A stretch of 64,000 nucleotides of DNA from Pseudomonadota bacterium (GTDB lineage Bacteria > Pseudomonadota > Gammaproteobacteria > Burkholderiales > Ferrovaceae): assembly GCA_021798835.1 (NCBI GenBank), contig JAJZBQ010000007.1, positions 1-64,000 of the forward strand, given 5' to 3'. Under the pieces are notes generated by a model. That model had not been told where the DNA came from, did not search any database, and saw only the letters and a program-made list of their open reading frames with translations. Positions 34,347-44,471 of the stretch are shown piece after piece. Each line of letters opens with the position of its first letter. Within the stretch, counting starts at the first letter, position 1. The position numbers and the translations under genes are program-made.

Positions 34347-35546
34347 TCATGCACGCACCCTTCTCTTCCATGATACCAAACGGGAATCCGCACGACTCCA
34401 GTGCAGCAACGTAACAAAAAGTACACTCTGCGCCACGGGAATCACCCAATGGGTCAGTGAGGTCAGATAGACCAACCCAGGCAACAACCACAATAATACC
34501 GCCAGCACTTGATCCATTACCGTGATACGCCGATGCTCGCATGAGCGAACCCACCACACGCCCGCCACAGCAATCCAGGTCAGATCATATTCAAACACGT
34601 AGGGGGTTACCAGCAAGGCTGCCAGCACCAGACATGCATACTTGCATTCACGGCTCAACGAACTCCGCCAAACTCGCCAGACCACCGATAACACCACCAG
34701 GGAACAGACCCACTGACTGGCATAGGCCAGAACTTCGGAAAACCCCAACAATCGCACCAGCACAAAAACCGATGTCAGTTTAACCAGAAAGGTGGGATCC
34801 GGTTGCGCGAGATTTTGCCTGACCAATGCGAAATTCCCTAGCCAAGCCTCCCAGACTCCCCCTCCAAAGAACACCACTGTCAACCCGGACAAAATCACAA
34901 AGGTTGCCGTAGCACTGATCAAGCAACGCCATTGACGATCCAGCACCAGCGCCACGGGAATGAGTATTCCCAGATGTGGCTTAAACGTCAACAAGCCCAG
35001 AAACACCCCGGACAAGACAGGGCGAGGCTTCAGAAAATACAGCGCCCAGCCCAGCAATCCCGCACTGAGAAAACCATTTTGCCCGACGATCAGATTTAGC
35101 CACAGCCCGGAAAATCCCAGTATGCCCCACCAGGTTGCCCGCCCCGGTAGAGTTTTGACGATCGCCGCCACATACAGGCTCCCCGTAGCCCCCATAAAAA
35201 CCATATATGCTAGGGGCGGCTTGAGATAGGCCAAGGGCCAAATCAGCAAAAAAAAGGTGGGCGGATAAAACCAGCCAAAGCCCCCGGGGCGCTGCCCCAT
35301 AAACCCTGCCGCTATGCTCTGACTGATAACAGACGACTGATAGGCCAATACGGCCTGTCCCTGTTCGACGAGATGCGAAACGCCCCAAAAAATCCCGAAA
35401 TCCAGAAACAGAAATTTCCCTTTGGCGACCACCCAGAATGATTCACGCACGGCGATACCATAAACAATCCCAAAAAATAACGCCATGGCCGCCCCATAAA
35501 GGCAAACCCGTTGAACCGTAATAAAATTTCCTGACGGTATTCTCAT
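34347..35546 (-). CDS. GT87-like (DUF2029) membrane glycosyltransferase, first copy
   Basis: A 399-residue polytopic protein of the same family as the gene after it: FLDFGIFWGVSHLVEQGQ, FGWFYPPTFFLLIWPLA, LIVGQNGFLSAGL, TFKPHLGILIP and LVTPYVFEYDLTWI match the second copy block by block. The start at 35546 overlaps the tadC stop (ATGA), tying it to the Tad operon; a longer upstream frame lies inside tadC. The two copies are diverged enough to suggest different sugars or acceptors. Confidence 0.75.
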   Translation of the reverse strand: MRIPSGNFITVQRVCLYGAAMALFFGIVYGIAVRESFWVVAKGKFLFLDFGIFWGVSHLVEQGQAVLAYQSSVISQSIAAGFMGQRPGGFGWFYPPTFFLLIWPLAYLKPPLAYMVFMGATGSLYVAAIVKTLPGRATWWGILGFSGLWLNLIVGQNGFLSAGLLGWALYFLKPRPVLSGVFLGLLTFKPHLGILIPVALVLDRQWRCLISATATFVILSGLTVVFFGGGVWEAWLGNFALVRQNLAQPDPTFLVKLTSVFVLVRLLGFSEVLAYASQWVCSLVVLSVVWRVWRSSLSRECKYACLVLAALLVTPYVFEYDLTWIAVAGVWWVRSCEHRRITVMDQVLAVLLWLLPGLVYLTSLTHWVIPVAQSVLFVTLLHWSRADSRLVSWKRRVRA

Positions 35547-36484
35547 GGTCCATGCAATGCTTTCAATACATTGTGAATGGGGGGGGCCAAAATAAGCATG
35601 AACAACAAAGGAAAAATACAAACAATCAACGGCAATAAAATCTTGGTAGGGATCTTGGCGGCTTGCTCCTCCGCCTTCATGCGCCGATCCAGGCGCAGAT
35701 TTTCAGAATAAACGCGCAATGCCTCGGAGACACTGGTTCCAAACTTTTCTGACTGGATCAATGCCGATACCATGGCTTCAATATCACTCAATCCCACCCG
35801 TTCCGCCATATTTGCCAGCGCCTGATTGCGGCTGGAACCCGCACGCTGCTCCAGCGCCACCTGTCGCAACTCATCGGCCAGCGCCCGACTGCGGATGCGC
35901 ATTTCTTCCCCGACCCGTGCCAGCGCTGCCTCAGTCGATAACCCGGCTTCCACACAAGTGCGCAGCAAGTCCAATGCATCAGGAAAGTTTCGTGATAGTT
36001 CTTCACGACGATGCGCCACCTTTTTGTTCAGAACATAATTGGGGAGAAAGTACCCTCCAGCGGCCAATAAAAACACCCCATACGCCACAATCGTCGGCTT
36101 GACATCCGGGCGCAAGATCAACATGACCAGCAAGAATATGCCTGGAAGAACAAAAGTGAACAACGTTTTCAGGGAAAAAAATATCACACGCGCCGATTCA
36201 CTGCGGTATCCTGCAGCCTGAAATTGCTTTCCCAGTACAGTAACCTCCTCCGATTCCTTTTCCTCTTTCATGGAAAAACGGGCCAAGGGACTGATACGTT
36301 TCTTCAAAATCTGGCGCGTTACTTCTATCTGCGACTGGGTCCCATATTCCCACTGACGCTCGCCCAGCACCGACTTACGCAGCCGACGAGCGGCGGGCGG
36401 GTGGATGTACCGCCAAACAACTGCCACCATCGCCAGGATAAGCAAAATGACCACCATGACCACAGCCAGAATGAACAGATTCAT
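35543..36484 (-). CDS. tadC: Tad pilus assembly membrane protein TadC
   Basis: A 313-residue inner membrane platform protein of the type II secretion F superfamily. One N-terminal helix (3-25) and two further helix groups (about 102-150 and 280-305) surround the cytosolic F domain: FPDALDLLRTCVEAGLSTEAALARV and SALIQSEKFGTSVSEALRVYSENLR. It works with TadB and the CpaF ATPase. It is 31 nt behind tadB and overlaps the first GT87-like gene. Confidence 0.9.
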   Translation of the reverse strand: MNLFILAVVMVVILLILAMVAVVWRYIHPPAARRLRKSVLGERQWEYGTQSQIEVTRQILKKRISPLARFSMKEEKESEEVTVLGKQFQAAGYRSESARVIFFSLKTLFTFVLPGIFLLVMLILRPDVKPTIVAYGVFLLAAGGYFLPNYVLNKKVAHRREELSRNFPDALDLLRTCVEAGLSTEAALARVGEEMRIRSRALADELRQVALEQRAGSSRNQALANMAERVGLSDIEAMVSALIQSEKFGTSVSEALRVYSENLRLDRRMKAEEQAAKIPTKILLPLIVCIFPLLFMLILAPPIHNVLKALHGP

Positions 36485-36515
36485 CGCCAGTTACCCCTAT
36501 CAGACGGCCATGTGT

Positions 36516-37505
36516 TCATACTTTGATCTGGGTAATGCTTCTCATCCACACTGCCCCCAGAATAAATTGACCCGCCATGACCTTGGTCAAGATGATCCCC
36601 ATCGGATCCGTCCAAAAATAGGAGAGATAACCAGGGCTGATCAAGGACATCAATAATCCAAAACCCAATGGAAGCAGACTCAATATCCATGCCGATACGC
36701 GACCCTCCGCAGACAGCACGCGGATGGTACGACGCAGTTTATGCCGCTCCCGCATCAATCGTGCCAGATCAATCAACAACTGACTCAAACTACCCCCCGT
36801 ATCCAATTGGATCAATACGGTCAAGGCAAAGTAGCGCATGTCCACCAACTCTACACGTTGTGCCAAACCCAGCACTCCTTCACGTACAGATGCTCCGAAG
36901 GTCACTTCGTCGGAGGTAATACGGAATTCCGTGGCAATCGGTTCAGGGCTTTGCTGAGCCACCATGCGAAAAGCCCCCGAGAACGCGTGACCCGCACGCA
37001 AAGATTGCGCCAACGTATCCAGCGCATCCGGCAATTGTTCCTCGATCTTGGCCATGCGCTGTTTTCTCCAATAGCGCAATATTCCGACCGGAATCGCGCC
37101 CCCCATCATCCCCAGTAGCGGTGTAAAAATCCCCAACTTCAGAATGATTCCCACGACCAATCCGAGAATCCCCATAGCCACGGTTGTCACCAGAACCTGG
37201 GCCACCGTAATTTTTCGACCCGTCGTCCCGATCAACAGGTACAGGAATTCAAGTCGCGGAAATTGCTTCAGCCAGACATCCAGTTCAGGGCTTTTAGCGT
37301 AAGCCCCCTTTTTTATCCAACCTTTTTCCGGAGCGGGCATCCCATCCATCAGGGAATTAAAACGGAACTTGAAACGCTTGGAATGCGCGACTGCCTTGCG
37401 ATTGCCCACCAGCAACAGGGTAAACTCGATCAAGCCAAACAATCCCAAAAAACCCGAGATCAGGATCAGGTAACCCCACAGATCCAGGTTGCCTACATCC
37501 ATCAT
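36516..37505 (-). CDS. tadB: Tad pilus assembly membrane protein TadB
   Basis: A 329-residue inner membrane protein with an N-terminal helix (10-32), a helix pair near 105-145 and a C-terminal helix pair near 275-325. The F domain is LPDALDTLAQSLRAGHAFSGAFRMVA...LTVLIQLDTGGSLSQLL. It forms the assembly platform with TadC. The ATG at 37505 overlaps the cpaF stop (ATGA). Confidence 0.9.
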   Translation of the reverse strand: MMDVGNLDLWGYLILISGFLGLFGLIEFTLLLVGNRKAVAHSKRFKFRFNSLMDGMPAPEKGWIKKGAYAKSPELDVWLKQFPRLEFLYLLIGTTGRKITVAQVLVTTVAMGILGLVVGIILKLGIFTPLLGMMGGAIPVGILRYWRKQRMAKIEEQLPDALDTLAQSLRAGHAFSGAFRMVAQQSPEPIATEFRITSDEVTFGASVREGVLGLAQRVELVDMRYFALTVLIQLDTGGSLSQLLIDLARLMRERHKLRRTIRVLSAEGRVSAWILSLLPLGFGLLMSLISPGYLSYFWTDPMGIILTKVMAGQFILGAVWMRSITQIKV

Positions 37506-38863
37506 CGCGAACTATCCGGGTCAAACAAACGTTCCGGCAATACCGATCCGTGGGACAGCAAACGATCCAGAAAACGTGGCCGAACACCAGTAGCACGGTG
37601 CCGCCCCAACACTGCCCCGTCCGCCGAAACCCCTGTTTGCTGAAATCGAAATATCTCCTGGGTCGTGATAGCCTCACCTTCCATTCCCGTAATTTCCAGT
37701 ATACTCATCACCTTACGCTTACCATCGCTCAATCGGGAAGCCTGAATAATGGCAGTGAGCGCAGAAACGATGGTCTGGCGCAATGGCTTGACCGGAATCG
37801 TGATACCAGAAATCCCGACCATATTCTCCAGACGGCTCAAGGCATCGTGTGCATTGTTAGCGTGAATGGTCGCCATGGACCCTTCATGTCCCGTATTCAT
37901 GGCCTGGAACATGTCAATCACTTCCGCACCACGCACCTCACCGATGATCACCCGATCCGGGCGCATCCGCAAACTGTTGCGAATCAATGCCCGCTGGGTG
38001 ATCTCTCCCGTCCCTTCCACATTAGCCGGCCGTGTTTCCAGTCGCACGACATGAGGTTGCTGAAGACGCAATTCCGCCGCGTCTTCAATCGTCACCAGAC
38101 GTTCATCATCGGGGATAAAACTGGACAAGACATTGAGCAACGTCGTTTTTCCACTCCCTGTCCCGCCAGAAATCAGTATATTCAAGCGCGACTTCACCAT
38201 GGCAGAGATCAGCATCGCCATCTCTGCGGTCATGCTGCCATAATCCACCAGATCATGAACACTCAAGGGCATGGCGGGAAACCGACGAATAGACATGGCC
38301 GCCCCATCCAAAGCCAATGGACTGATGATCGCATTCACCCGCGAACCGTCGGGCAAACGCGCATCAACCATGGGACTGGATTCATCGACACGACGTCCAA
38401 CCCGTGACACGATCTTGTCGATGATACGCATCAGATGTTCTTCATCGTTGAACTTGACACTGGTCAATTCCAGTTTTCCCTTGCGTTCCACATACACTGT
38501 TTTGGGGCCATTGACCAAAATATCTGAAACCGTGGGATCGGCCAGCAGGGGCTCCAGAGGCCCTAACCCCATGACCTCATTTTGAATGGAGGTGATGAGC
38601 GTGCGCCGTTGGTTGTCACTCAGTTCCAGATGTCGTTCCTTGATGCTCTCTTCAACGAAAGCTGCCAAGCGTTGACGCAATTGCTCCTCAGAAATCTCCT
38701 CCATCATGGAGAGATCAAATTTTTTCAACAAATCCTGATGGATCTGCGTTTTCAGTTTCGATGCCTCACTTTCCGCCCGCACAGGCGCGCTGAGGGGGAC
38801 TTCACGTCCACTCTGGGGCACAGGAGTAGACGTGGAATTCAATAGATCTCTCAGAGAAGACAT
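37502..38863 (-). CDS. cpaF: Tad pilus assembly ATPase CpaF
   Basis: A 453-residue secretion ATPase that powers Tad pilus assembly. Walker A is [15 protein letters not shown] (about 230-244). An Asp box follows ([12 protein letters not shown]), then Walker B-like [13 protein letters not shown] and the His box [14 protein letters not shown]. The N-terminal part has the family's [22 protein letters not shown]. It stands directly behind the truncated cpaE and at the head of an unbroken run with tadB and tadC. Confidence 0.94.
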   Translation of the reverse strand: MSSLRDLLNSTSTPVPQSGREVPLSAPVRAESEASKLKTQIHQDLLKKFDLSMMEEISEEQLRQRLAAFVEESIKERHLELSDNQRRTLITSIQNEVMGLGPLEPLLADPTVSDILVNGPKTVYVERKGKLELTSVKFNDEEHLMRIIDKIVSRVGRRVDESSPMVDARLPDGSRVNAIISPLALDGAAMSIRRFPAMPLSVHDLVDYGSMTAEMAMLISAMVKSRLNILISGGTGSGKTTLLNVLSSFIPDDERLVTIEDAAELRLQQPHVVRLETRPANVEGTGEITQRALIRNSLRMRPDRVIIGEVRGAEVIDMFQAMNTGHEGSMATIHANNAHDALSRLENMVGISGITIPVKPLRQTIVSALTAIIQASRLSDGKRKVMSILEITGMEGEAITTQEIFRFQQTGVSADGAVLGRHRATGVRPRFLDRLLSHGSVLPERLFDPDSSR

Positions 38864-38907
38864 GTCAGACTCTCCCGATTATCGGATCACACTGATGAAC
38901 ATGGGCG

Positions 38908-39306
38908 CTATCGAAATCTGGACGTCAGTCGGCCAAACCATGTTCCCGACACCAAACTGGACGACTCAACAAATTCCTGCCTAACCCCCAGAATATCCGC
39001 GCTCCACTGGATAAGTGCTTGTGTCAAAGCCCCCTGTGGAGCAATTTCATACAGGGGTTTTCCCGTATTGATGGAGGTATTGACATTGGAAAAATCATTC
39101 GGCAGTCGCACCACAAACTTTGCCTGCAGGGCATTCTCAATATCACCCGTCGGCAATTCTTCCTTATTACCCTGACGATTGGCTACCAGTTGTATTTTAG
39201 ACTCCGGATAGTGCAATGCCTTGAATGTACGTTGTAACCTCTGCATCCCTCGCACAAAGGGCAATACCGTTTGCATGACGGGAAACACGACATCCGAACG
39301 ATCCAT
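38908..39306 (-). pseudogene. cpaE: 3' fragment of Tad localisation ATPase gene cpaE/tadZ
   Basis: About 132 codons that match only the C-terminal third of CpaE/TadZ: DVVFPVMQTVLPFVRGMQRL, IQLVANRQGNKEE, VVRLPNDFSNVNTSINTGKPLYE and ALIQWSADIL. The N-terminal receiver-like part and the MinD-like P-loop are missing. Homology ends at about 39306, where sequence coding for tadG on the other strand begins. An ATG at 39306 could start a fragment, but without a P-loop it cannot be a working ATPase. It is 44 nt upstream of cpaF. Confidence 0.8.
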
Positions 39307-40990
39307 GACCGCCCTGCTGGGAGCCGGGGCCATGTCAGTCGATATCGGCAATGTCATGGTGGCTCGAAATGACATTCAGGACGCTGTTGATGCAGGAGCC
39401 TTGCGTGGAGCTGAAATGCTCTATACATCAGGCTCAACCAGCCCCAATTTTTCCATGATGACCAACAGTGCCAACTCTCCCGTTTATGTCGCCATCAACC
39501 AGAATGATGCCATCGGCCACCATGATACATTGACGGTCGATTCCAACTACTGGCAATCCATCAATTCCAACGCCCCCAGCAATGAACCGGCTGTCAGAGT
39601 TTCCATGACCAAGCAGGTCCACCTGTTTTTTGGGGGCATCATCGGCATGAGCGATATGAATGTGACGGCCACTGCGACCGCCATCGTACAAAACGCCTCG
39701 GCCTTGGGTATCGGTGGCACAAAACTGCCCATCGCCATCCCACAATGTGCTATCAATCAATACTGGAATAGTCAAGATCATCAACCCAAGAGCGATACGA
39801 TTCAAATCGGGCCAACACATACCTGCAACGGCGGTTCTGATAACAGCGATGGCAATGGCAATTCCGAGCATCAGGACCAGAATCCGTCGGATCATCAACC
39901 GAACAGTCAAAGCAGCCTGAATGATGTGGGACTACCGCACCCCGCCAGCCTGACCATACCCTCACCCCCACGAACAGTTTCCCCACGTCTGGTGCGCACA
40001 GATTTCTCTGATGGCTCAGGACAATGGAGAAGCGCGCTGGCTCGCACGGGTCAAACCGGACGCTTTCTACGCATCGATCAACAGCAAAACAGCGGGGCCG
40101 ATCGCAATGGCAGTGCCAATCTGACACCGGGAACCGGTCAAGGTGCCGGGGGCCCTGGTAATGGAAGTGGTCCCGGCAATGGGGCAGGCCAAGGGCTGGG
40201 TCCCCATAACACACAGGACAATAGCAACAGAAACGATAGCAACAGCAGTAGTAGCAGTAGCAGCAACAGTTGCGTTACTGGTCAATTTACGACATTGACC
40301 TCACACCCGGATGATAGCAATTTTGACCATGCTGAAAACGTCACCAAAGATGGAAATCCCGAAGATCTTCATGTCGGGGACTCCATCAACCTTTCCAGCA
40401 ATGACTACTCCCCATCAAGCAATACCAGTTCTGACAGCAACAGCGGAAATTCACAGGACAACAGTAATCAAGGGAGTCAGGGAAATCACAGCGACCAACA
40501 GCGTCAGCAACACCATGGCCTGCTTGAGCCCGATCGTGCCATTTTACGCGCCACATTCAATCCTCCGCATCGTTTCACTATGCCGACCGGCTACCTGCGC
40601 GTAGACAGTAGCAACCAAAATCAGGGGGACAGCGGGAGTAACCAAAACCAAGGGGACAACAATAGCCAAAATCAAGGGGACAACAGCCAAAAACAGGGCG
40701 ATGGTCAACAAGGCAATGGCGACCCTTATACCGCCATCAACGATTGTAGCGCTGCCGGCAACCATTCCTGCGAATATTCCATTGTGCCAGTTGTAAGCAA
40801 CCCAACCAACAATGGCACAGGAAACCAGACCATCATTGGGTTTGCCTGTCTTCACGTGTTATCCGCCATAGATGGCACGATCAACGCCACGCTGTCCGCC
40901 GGCTGTGTCAGCAACACTACGGCCAGCAGCAGTGCTTCTTCATCGCAAACCGCCTGGGGTGTCGTCAGTCCACCCAGGCTTGCTCGTTAA
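39305..40990 (+). pseudogene. TadG-like protein gene missing its 5' end
   Basis: About 561 codons from the ATG at 39305. ALLGAGAMSVDIGNVMVARNDIQDAVDAGALRGAEML is the start of a TadG/DUF2134 domain, but the preceding cytosolic residues and most of the membrane helix are absent, and the reading frame upstream is only the antisense of cpaE. The rest is a passenger part very rich in Asn, Ser, Gln and Gly, with NQGD repeats, several paired Cys and a C-terminal domain ending AWGVVSPPRLAR. A terminator follows. It could still be translated from the ATG, but export would be doubtful. Confidence 0.7.
40611..40702 (+). repeat. Short tandem repeats coding NQGD units in tadG-like gene
   Basis: Four copies of a CCAAAAnCArGGgGA-like unit start at 40615, 40642, 40666 and 40687, i.e. 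27, 24 and 21 bases apart, always a multiple of three. They encode NQNQGD and NSQNQGD type units. The regular loss of one codon between copies points to slippage or unequal exchange within a low-complexity surface domain. Confidence 0.75.
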
Positions 40991-41009
40991 CCCCCTGTTG
41001 CATCTATCA

Positions 41010-41041
41010 AGGGTGACACGTAGTGTGTCACCCTTTTTTTA
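41010..41041 (+). terminator. Intrinsic terminator after tadG-like gene
   Basis: AGGGTGACAC (41010-41019), a five-base loop and GTGTCACCCT (41025-41034) form a perfect 10-bp stem followed by seven or more T. It works in the plus direction; there is no T-run on the minus side. It lies 20 bp behind the tadG-like stop and just before the 3' end of the symporter gene on the minus strand. Confidence 0.88.
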
Positions 41042-42469
41042 TCGGACGGATGGCCGCATCTGTACACCCTTGTAGCGACATTCCAGCCAGGAACCTCCTA
41101 CCATACCCACTAGGCTCGCCATCAAGCCAGCCAATTGTGGGGGAACTAACGCATCTGGAGTCAAAAATTCTCCCGACAGCCAGACCCCGGTGCCAAGCAG
41201 CACCGAAGCCAAGCCACCCCACGGGGTGGCACGCTTCCAGTAAACACCAAAGGCCAATGGAACGAATGCTGCCACCAGCGTCACCTGGTATGCATTTTCC
41301 ACCATACTGAAAATCGAAGCCTGTGAATTCAGCGCGATTTCCGTAACCAATAGCGTAAACAAAAAAACCACCCAGCGCATGACCGTCAATAACTGTCGAT
41401 CCGTCATGGTCGGGTAAAAACCCCGCACGATATTTTCTGCAAAAGTCACCGATGGTGCCAGCAGTGTTGCTGATGCACAACTTTTGATGGCGGATAACAG
41501 CGCACCGAAAAACATGATCTGGGCAAATTGCGGCGCATGATGCAGAATCAGTTGCGGCAGTATCAACTGTGAATCTGAATCCAGGTAACGAGCCACCAGT
41601 GCCGGATCGATGCGTGTCGCGGAATAAGCCAGAAAAATGGGGATAAAAGCGAACAGAAAATACAGTACTCCTCCCAATACGGAGGCATTGCGTGCCGTCA
41701 CCTCCGTATCCGACGAGGTGACACGCTGAAAAACATCCTGTTGTGGAATAGAGCCCAACATCATGGTGATCCAGGCTGTAAAAAAGGCGAGCACCTCTCC
41801 CCAGTGAAGACTGGGCCAGAAAGACAGCTTCCCTTGCTGTGCCGCTTGATGGACCACCGCAACCACACCACCCGCAGGCCCACTCAGGTCCCATCCGATA
41901 TAAATCATGCCCAGCATGATGATGATCATCTGGATGAAATCCGTGATAGCCACCGACAGCATGCCACCAAACAGGGTATACACCATGACCGTGGTGGCTC
42001 CCACCCACATCCCCACTGCCTTGCTCATGGCGCCATCGGAGACCACATTGAACACCAGACCCAATGCCTTGATCTGGGCAGCTACCCACCCCAGATAAGA
42101 AATCACGATGCACAACGTCACCAATATCTCTACGGAACGACCATACTGCCGCCGATAAAAATCTCCGATGGTCAACAATTTGCGTCGATATAATGGGCGC
42201 GCAAAAAACAATCCGACAAGCACCAGACACAGAGAAGAACCAAAGGGATCAGCCACCACACCATGCAAACCTTCCTTGAGGAAAGTGGCTGGAATTCCCA
42301 GTACCGTTTCAGAACCAAACCAGGTGGCAAAAACCGTGGCCGTCACCACGTACATGGGCATACGATGGCCAGCCGCCGCATAATCCGCCGTATTGCGTAC
42401 CCGCAACGCGACGATCAACCCAATCAGCACCGAAATCGCCCAATAACCAATGACAAACCACAACAACAT
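41039..42469 (-). CDS. Sodium:solute symporter (SSS family) in biotin operon
   Basis: A 476-residue transporter with about 13 membrane helices. Family markers: NTADYAAAGHRMPMYVVTATVFATWFGSETVLG near the N-terminus, GDFYRRQYGRS, and SAIKSCASATLLAPSVTFAENI in the sodium-binding region. The SSS family includes pantothenate and proline carriers and the animal multivitamin (biotin) carrier. The start is 5 nt behind the bioD stop, so it is co-transcribed with biotin genes, and a biotin-related substrate is a fair inference, not shown. Confidence 0.85.
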   Translation of the reverse strand: MLLWFVIGYWAISVLIGLIVALRVRNTADYAAAGHRMPMYVVTATVFATWFGSETVLGIPATFLKEGLHGVVADPFGSSLCLVLVGLFFARPLYRRKLLTIGDFYRRQYGRSVEILVTLCIVISYLGWVAAQIKALGLVFNVVSDGAMSKAVGMWVGATTVMVYTLFGGMLSVAITDFIQMIIIMLGMIYIGWDLSGPAGGVVAVVHQAAQQGKLSFWPSLHWGEVLAFFTAWITMMLGSIPQQDVFQRVTSSDTEVTARNASVLGGVLYFLFAFIPIFLAYSATRIDPALVARYLDSDSQLILPQLILHHAPQFAQIMFFGALLSAIKSCASATLLAPSVTFAENIVRGFYPTMTDRQLLTVMRWVVFLFTLLVTEIALNSQASIFSMVENAYQVTLVAAFVPLAFGVYWKRATPWGGLASVLLGTGVWLSGEFLTPDALVPPQLAGLMASLVGMVGGSWLECRYKGVQMRPSVR

Positions 42470-42474
42470 GGCTG

Positions 42475-43176
42475 CTATTTCCTATTCTCGCCAACCGCCA
42501 ACAGTGTTTCCCAATCCAGCACCGAAGCCCCGGATTCTGGAGTGGCGGCATGGGGATAAACGCCAAGGAATGGTAAGGGAAGCCTCACCCTGAGCGTCTC
42601 CAGTTGCCCCTCTTCTTCTGCCAAATCAGGTTCCAGACGATTGGCCACCCAACCCACCCAAGGCACCGAACGCGATTGCAAGGCTTCGGCACTCAGCAAA
42701 GCATGATTGAGGCACCCCAGCCTCAACCCCACCACGAGAACCACGGGTATGTCCAACGCCAAGGCCAAATCTACCATGTCCCCCTCTTCACTCAATGGAA
42801 CCAGGACCCCCCCAGCTCCCTCGACCACCACCGCATCCGTGCAACCTTGCAATTGGTGAAATGCCTGCCTCAAGCAAGCAAAAGAAATCGTTACTCCCAC
42901 CCGTCGCGCAGCCAAATGAGGGGCCACGGCAGGCTCAAAAGAGTATGGATTCATCCACTGTGTCGGAACGGGAAGATCCATTCCCTTGATCCCCGAAGAA
43001 GAAGCCAGTTTCAGCGCACGAACATCCGAGTTTTCTCCATCATCCTCTACCCCTGTGGCCACGGGCTTCATCCCCAGCGCATGCAAACCACGCTGACGCA
43101 GGCCGTGGAGAAAGGCACAACCGACACGAGTCTTGCCCACCCCTGTATCCGTTCCCAATACCATCCAGGCTCTCAC
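42475..43176 (-). CDS. bioD: Dethiobiotin synthetase
   Basis: A 233-residue ATP-dependent carboxylase that closes the ureido ring of dethiobiotin. P-loop GTDTGVGKTRVG (8-19), GMKPVATGVE, NPYSFEPAVAPHLAA and VVVEGAGGVLVPL are all present. It starts with GTG overlapping the bioA stop (GTGA), with GAGGTG as ribosome binding site. Confidence 0.94.
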   Translation of the reverse strand: MRAWMVLGTDTGVGKTRVGCAFLHGLRQRGLHALGMKPVATGVEDDGENSDVRALKLASSSGIKGMDLPVPTQWMNPYSFEPAVAPHLAARRVGVTISFACLRQAFHQLQGCTDAVVVEGAGGVLVPLSEEGDMVDLALALDIPVVLVVGLRLGCLNHALLSAEALQSRSVPWVGWVANRLEPDLAEEEGQLETLRVRLPLPFLGVYPHAATPESGASVLDWETLLAVGENRK

Positions 43177-44471
43177 GCCAACACCTCATCCAACGCCATC
43201 ACCGTCTCCCGAACCACGAAATCCACCTCATCAGCCGAAATGGTCAAAGGAGGCATGAAGTACAACGTCGCTCCGATCGGTCGGACCAACACCCCACGGT
43301 TCCAGGCGCATACCGCCAGGCGACGTGAGAAATCTTCGGGCACATCCCTGCCATCAAATGCCCAGATCATGCCACACAGTCGCCCATGACGAAGATTCGG
43401 ATGTTGCGTCAAGGGCGCCAACTGCTGCTTCAGTCCGGCTTGACGCGCCTGATTAAGCGCCAATATATCTGTACAATCAAAAAGATCCTGAACTGCCAGA
43501 GCCACCCGACACGCCAGCGGGTTCCCTGTGTAAGAGTGGGAATGCAGGAAGGCCCGATCAACCCCGGGCGCATAAAATGCCCGATAAATTTCATCCCGAG
43601 TCAGTACCACAGACAATGGCAACATGCCCCCGGTAATGCCCTTGGACAAACAAAGAAAGTCTGGTACCACCCCGCACTGCTGATGGGCAAAAAATGTTCC
43701 CGTGCGCCCAAAACCTACCGCAATTTCGTCGGCGATCACATGCACCCCATATGTCTCACATAGCCGGGCCACCGCATGGACATAGTCCGGGGAATGAAAC
43801 ACCATGCCAGCCGCACACTGTACCAACGGTTCCATCACCAAAGCCGCGAGGCATTCATGATGTCGTTCCAGCCAATCTTTCAGGCAGGCAAGAGAACTCG
43901 CCTCACTCCCATCGACCCGACTATCCGGTGCAGGAATGACCCGTGCAGGACGAATCAATGCCGCGTAGGCTGTGCGAAACAACGGGATATCTGTCACTCC
44001 CAGTGCTCCTGCGGTCTCGCCATGATACCCCTGAGCAAGGGCAATAAACTGGTTTTTCTGACCATATCCTCGATTACGCCAGTAATGCACGCTCATCTTC
44101 AGGGCCATTTCAGTTGCGGAAGCCCCGTCCGAACCATAAAAAGCATGGCCCAGTTGTCCGCCTGTACGCTCACTCAAGCGCTCTGAAAGCGCCACCACCG
44201 GGGCATGTGTCATCCCCGCCAACATCACGTGATCCAGGCTATCCAGTTGATCCTTGAGCGCTGTGACCAGAGCCGGATGACGATGACCGAACAAATTGAC
44301 CCACCAGGAACTGATGGCATCGTAAACCCGATGGCCCTTATCTTCCCATAGCCACCCCCCTTCAGCACGCACCAGCGCGTGGGGCGGCTCCGACTCCAGC
44401 CACTGCATCTGCGTACAAGGATGCCACACACTGCGCCGACTGCGCGCGGCCCAATCCATCTCCGTCTCCAT
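43173..44471 (-). CDS. bioA: Adenosylmethionine-8-amino-7-oxononanoate aminotransferase
   Basis: A 432-residue PLP enzyme that converts KAPA to DAPA. Motifs: SVWHPCTQMQ near the start, YDAISSWWVNLFGHRHP, FYGSDGASATEMALKM, QGYHGETAGALGVT and the PLP lysine in LCLSKGITGGMLPLSVV. The ATG at 44471 sits in TGATG with the bioF stop and follows GGAGGAAGGAG, better than upstream starts that would lie within bioF. Confidence 0.94.
   Translation of the reverse strand: METEMDWAARSRRSVWHPCTQMQWLESEPPHALVRAEGGWLWEDKGHRVYDAISSWWVNLFGHRHPALVTALKDQLDSLDHVMLAGMTHAPVVALSERLSERTGGQLGHAFYGSDGASATEMALKMSVHYWRNRGYGQKNQFIALAQGYHGETAGALGVTDIPLFRTAYAALIRPARVIPAPDSRVDGSEASSLACLKDWLERHHECLAALVMEPLVQCAAGMVFHSPDYVHAVARLCETYGVHVIADEIAVGFGRTGTFFAHQQCGVVPDFLCLSKGITGGMLPLSVVLTRDEIYRAFYAPGVDRAFLHSHSYTGNPLACRVALAVQDLFDCTDILALNQARQAGLKQQLAPLTQHPNLRHGRLCGMIWAFDGRDVPEDFSRRLAVCAWNRGVLVRPIGATLYFMPPLTISADEVDFVVRETVMALDEVLA

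Noticed and set aside
39221..39304. Upstream start for the tadG-like gene
   Set aside because: These codons are the antisense of cpaE and add no membrane helix, so the upstream start is not credible.
41028..42230. A 400-codon minus-strand frame rich in Cys, His and Gly
   Set aside because: It is the shifted frame of the sodium:solute symporter, whose own frame has proper membrane helices and motifs.
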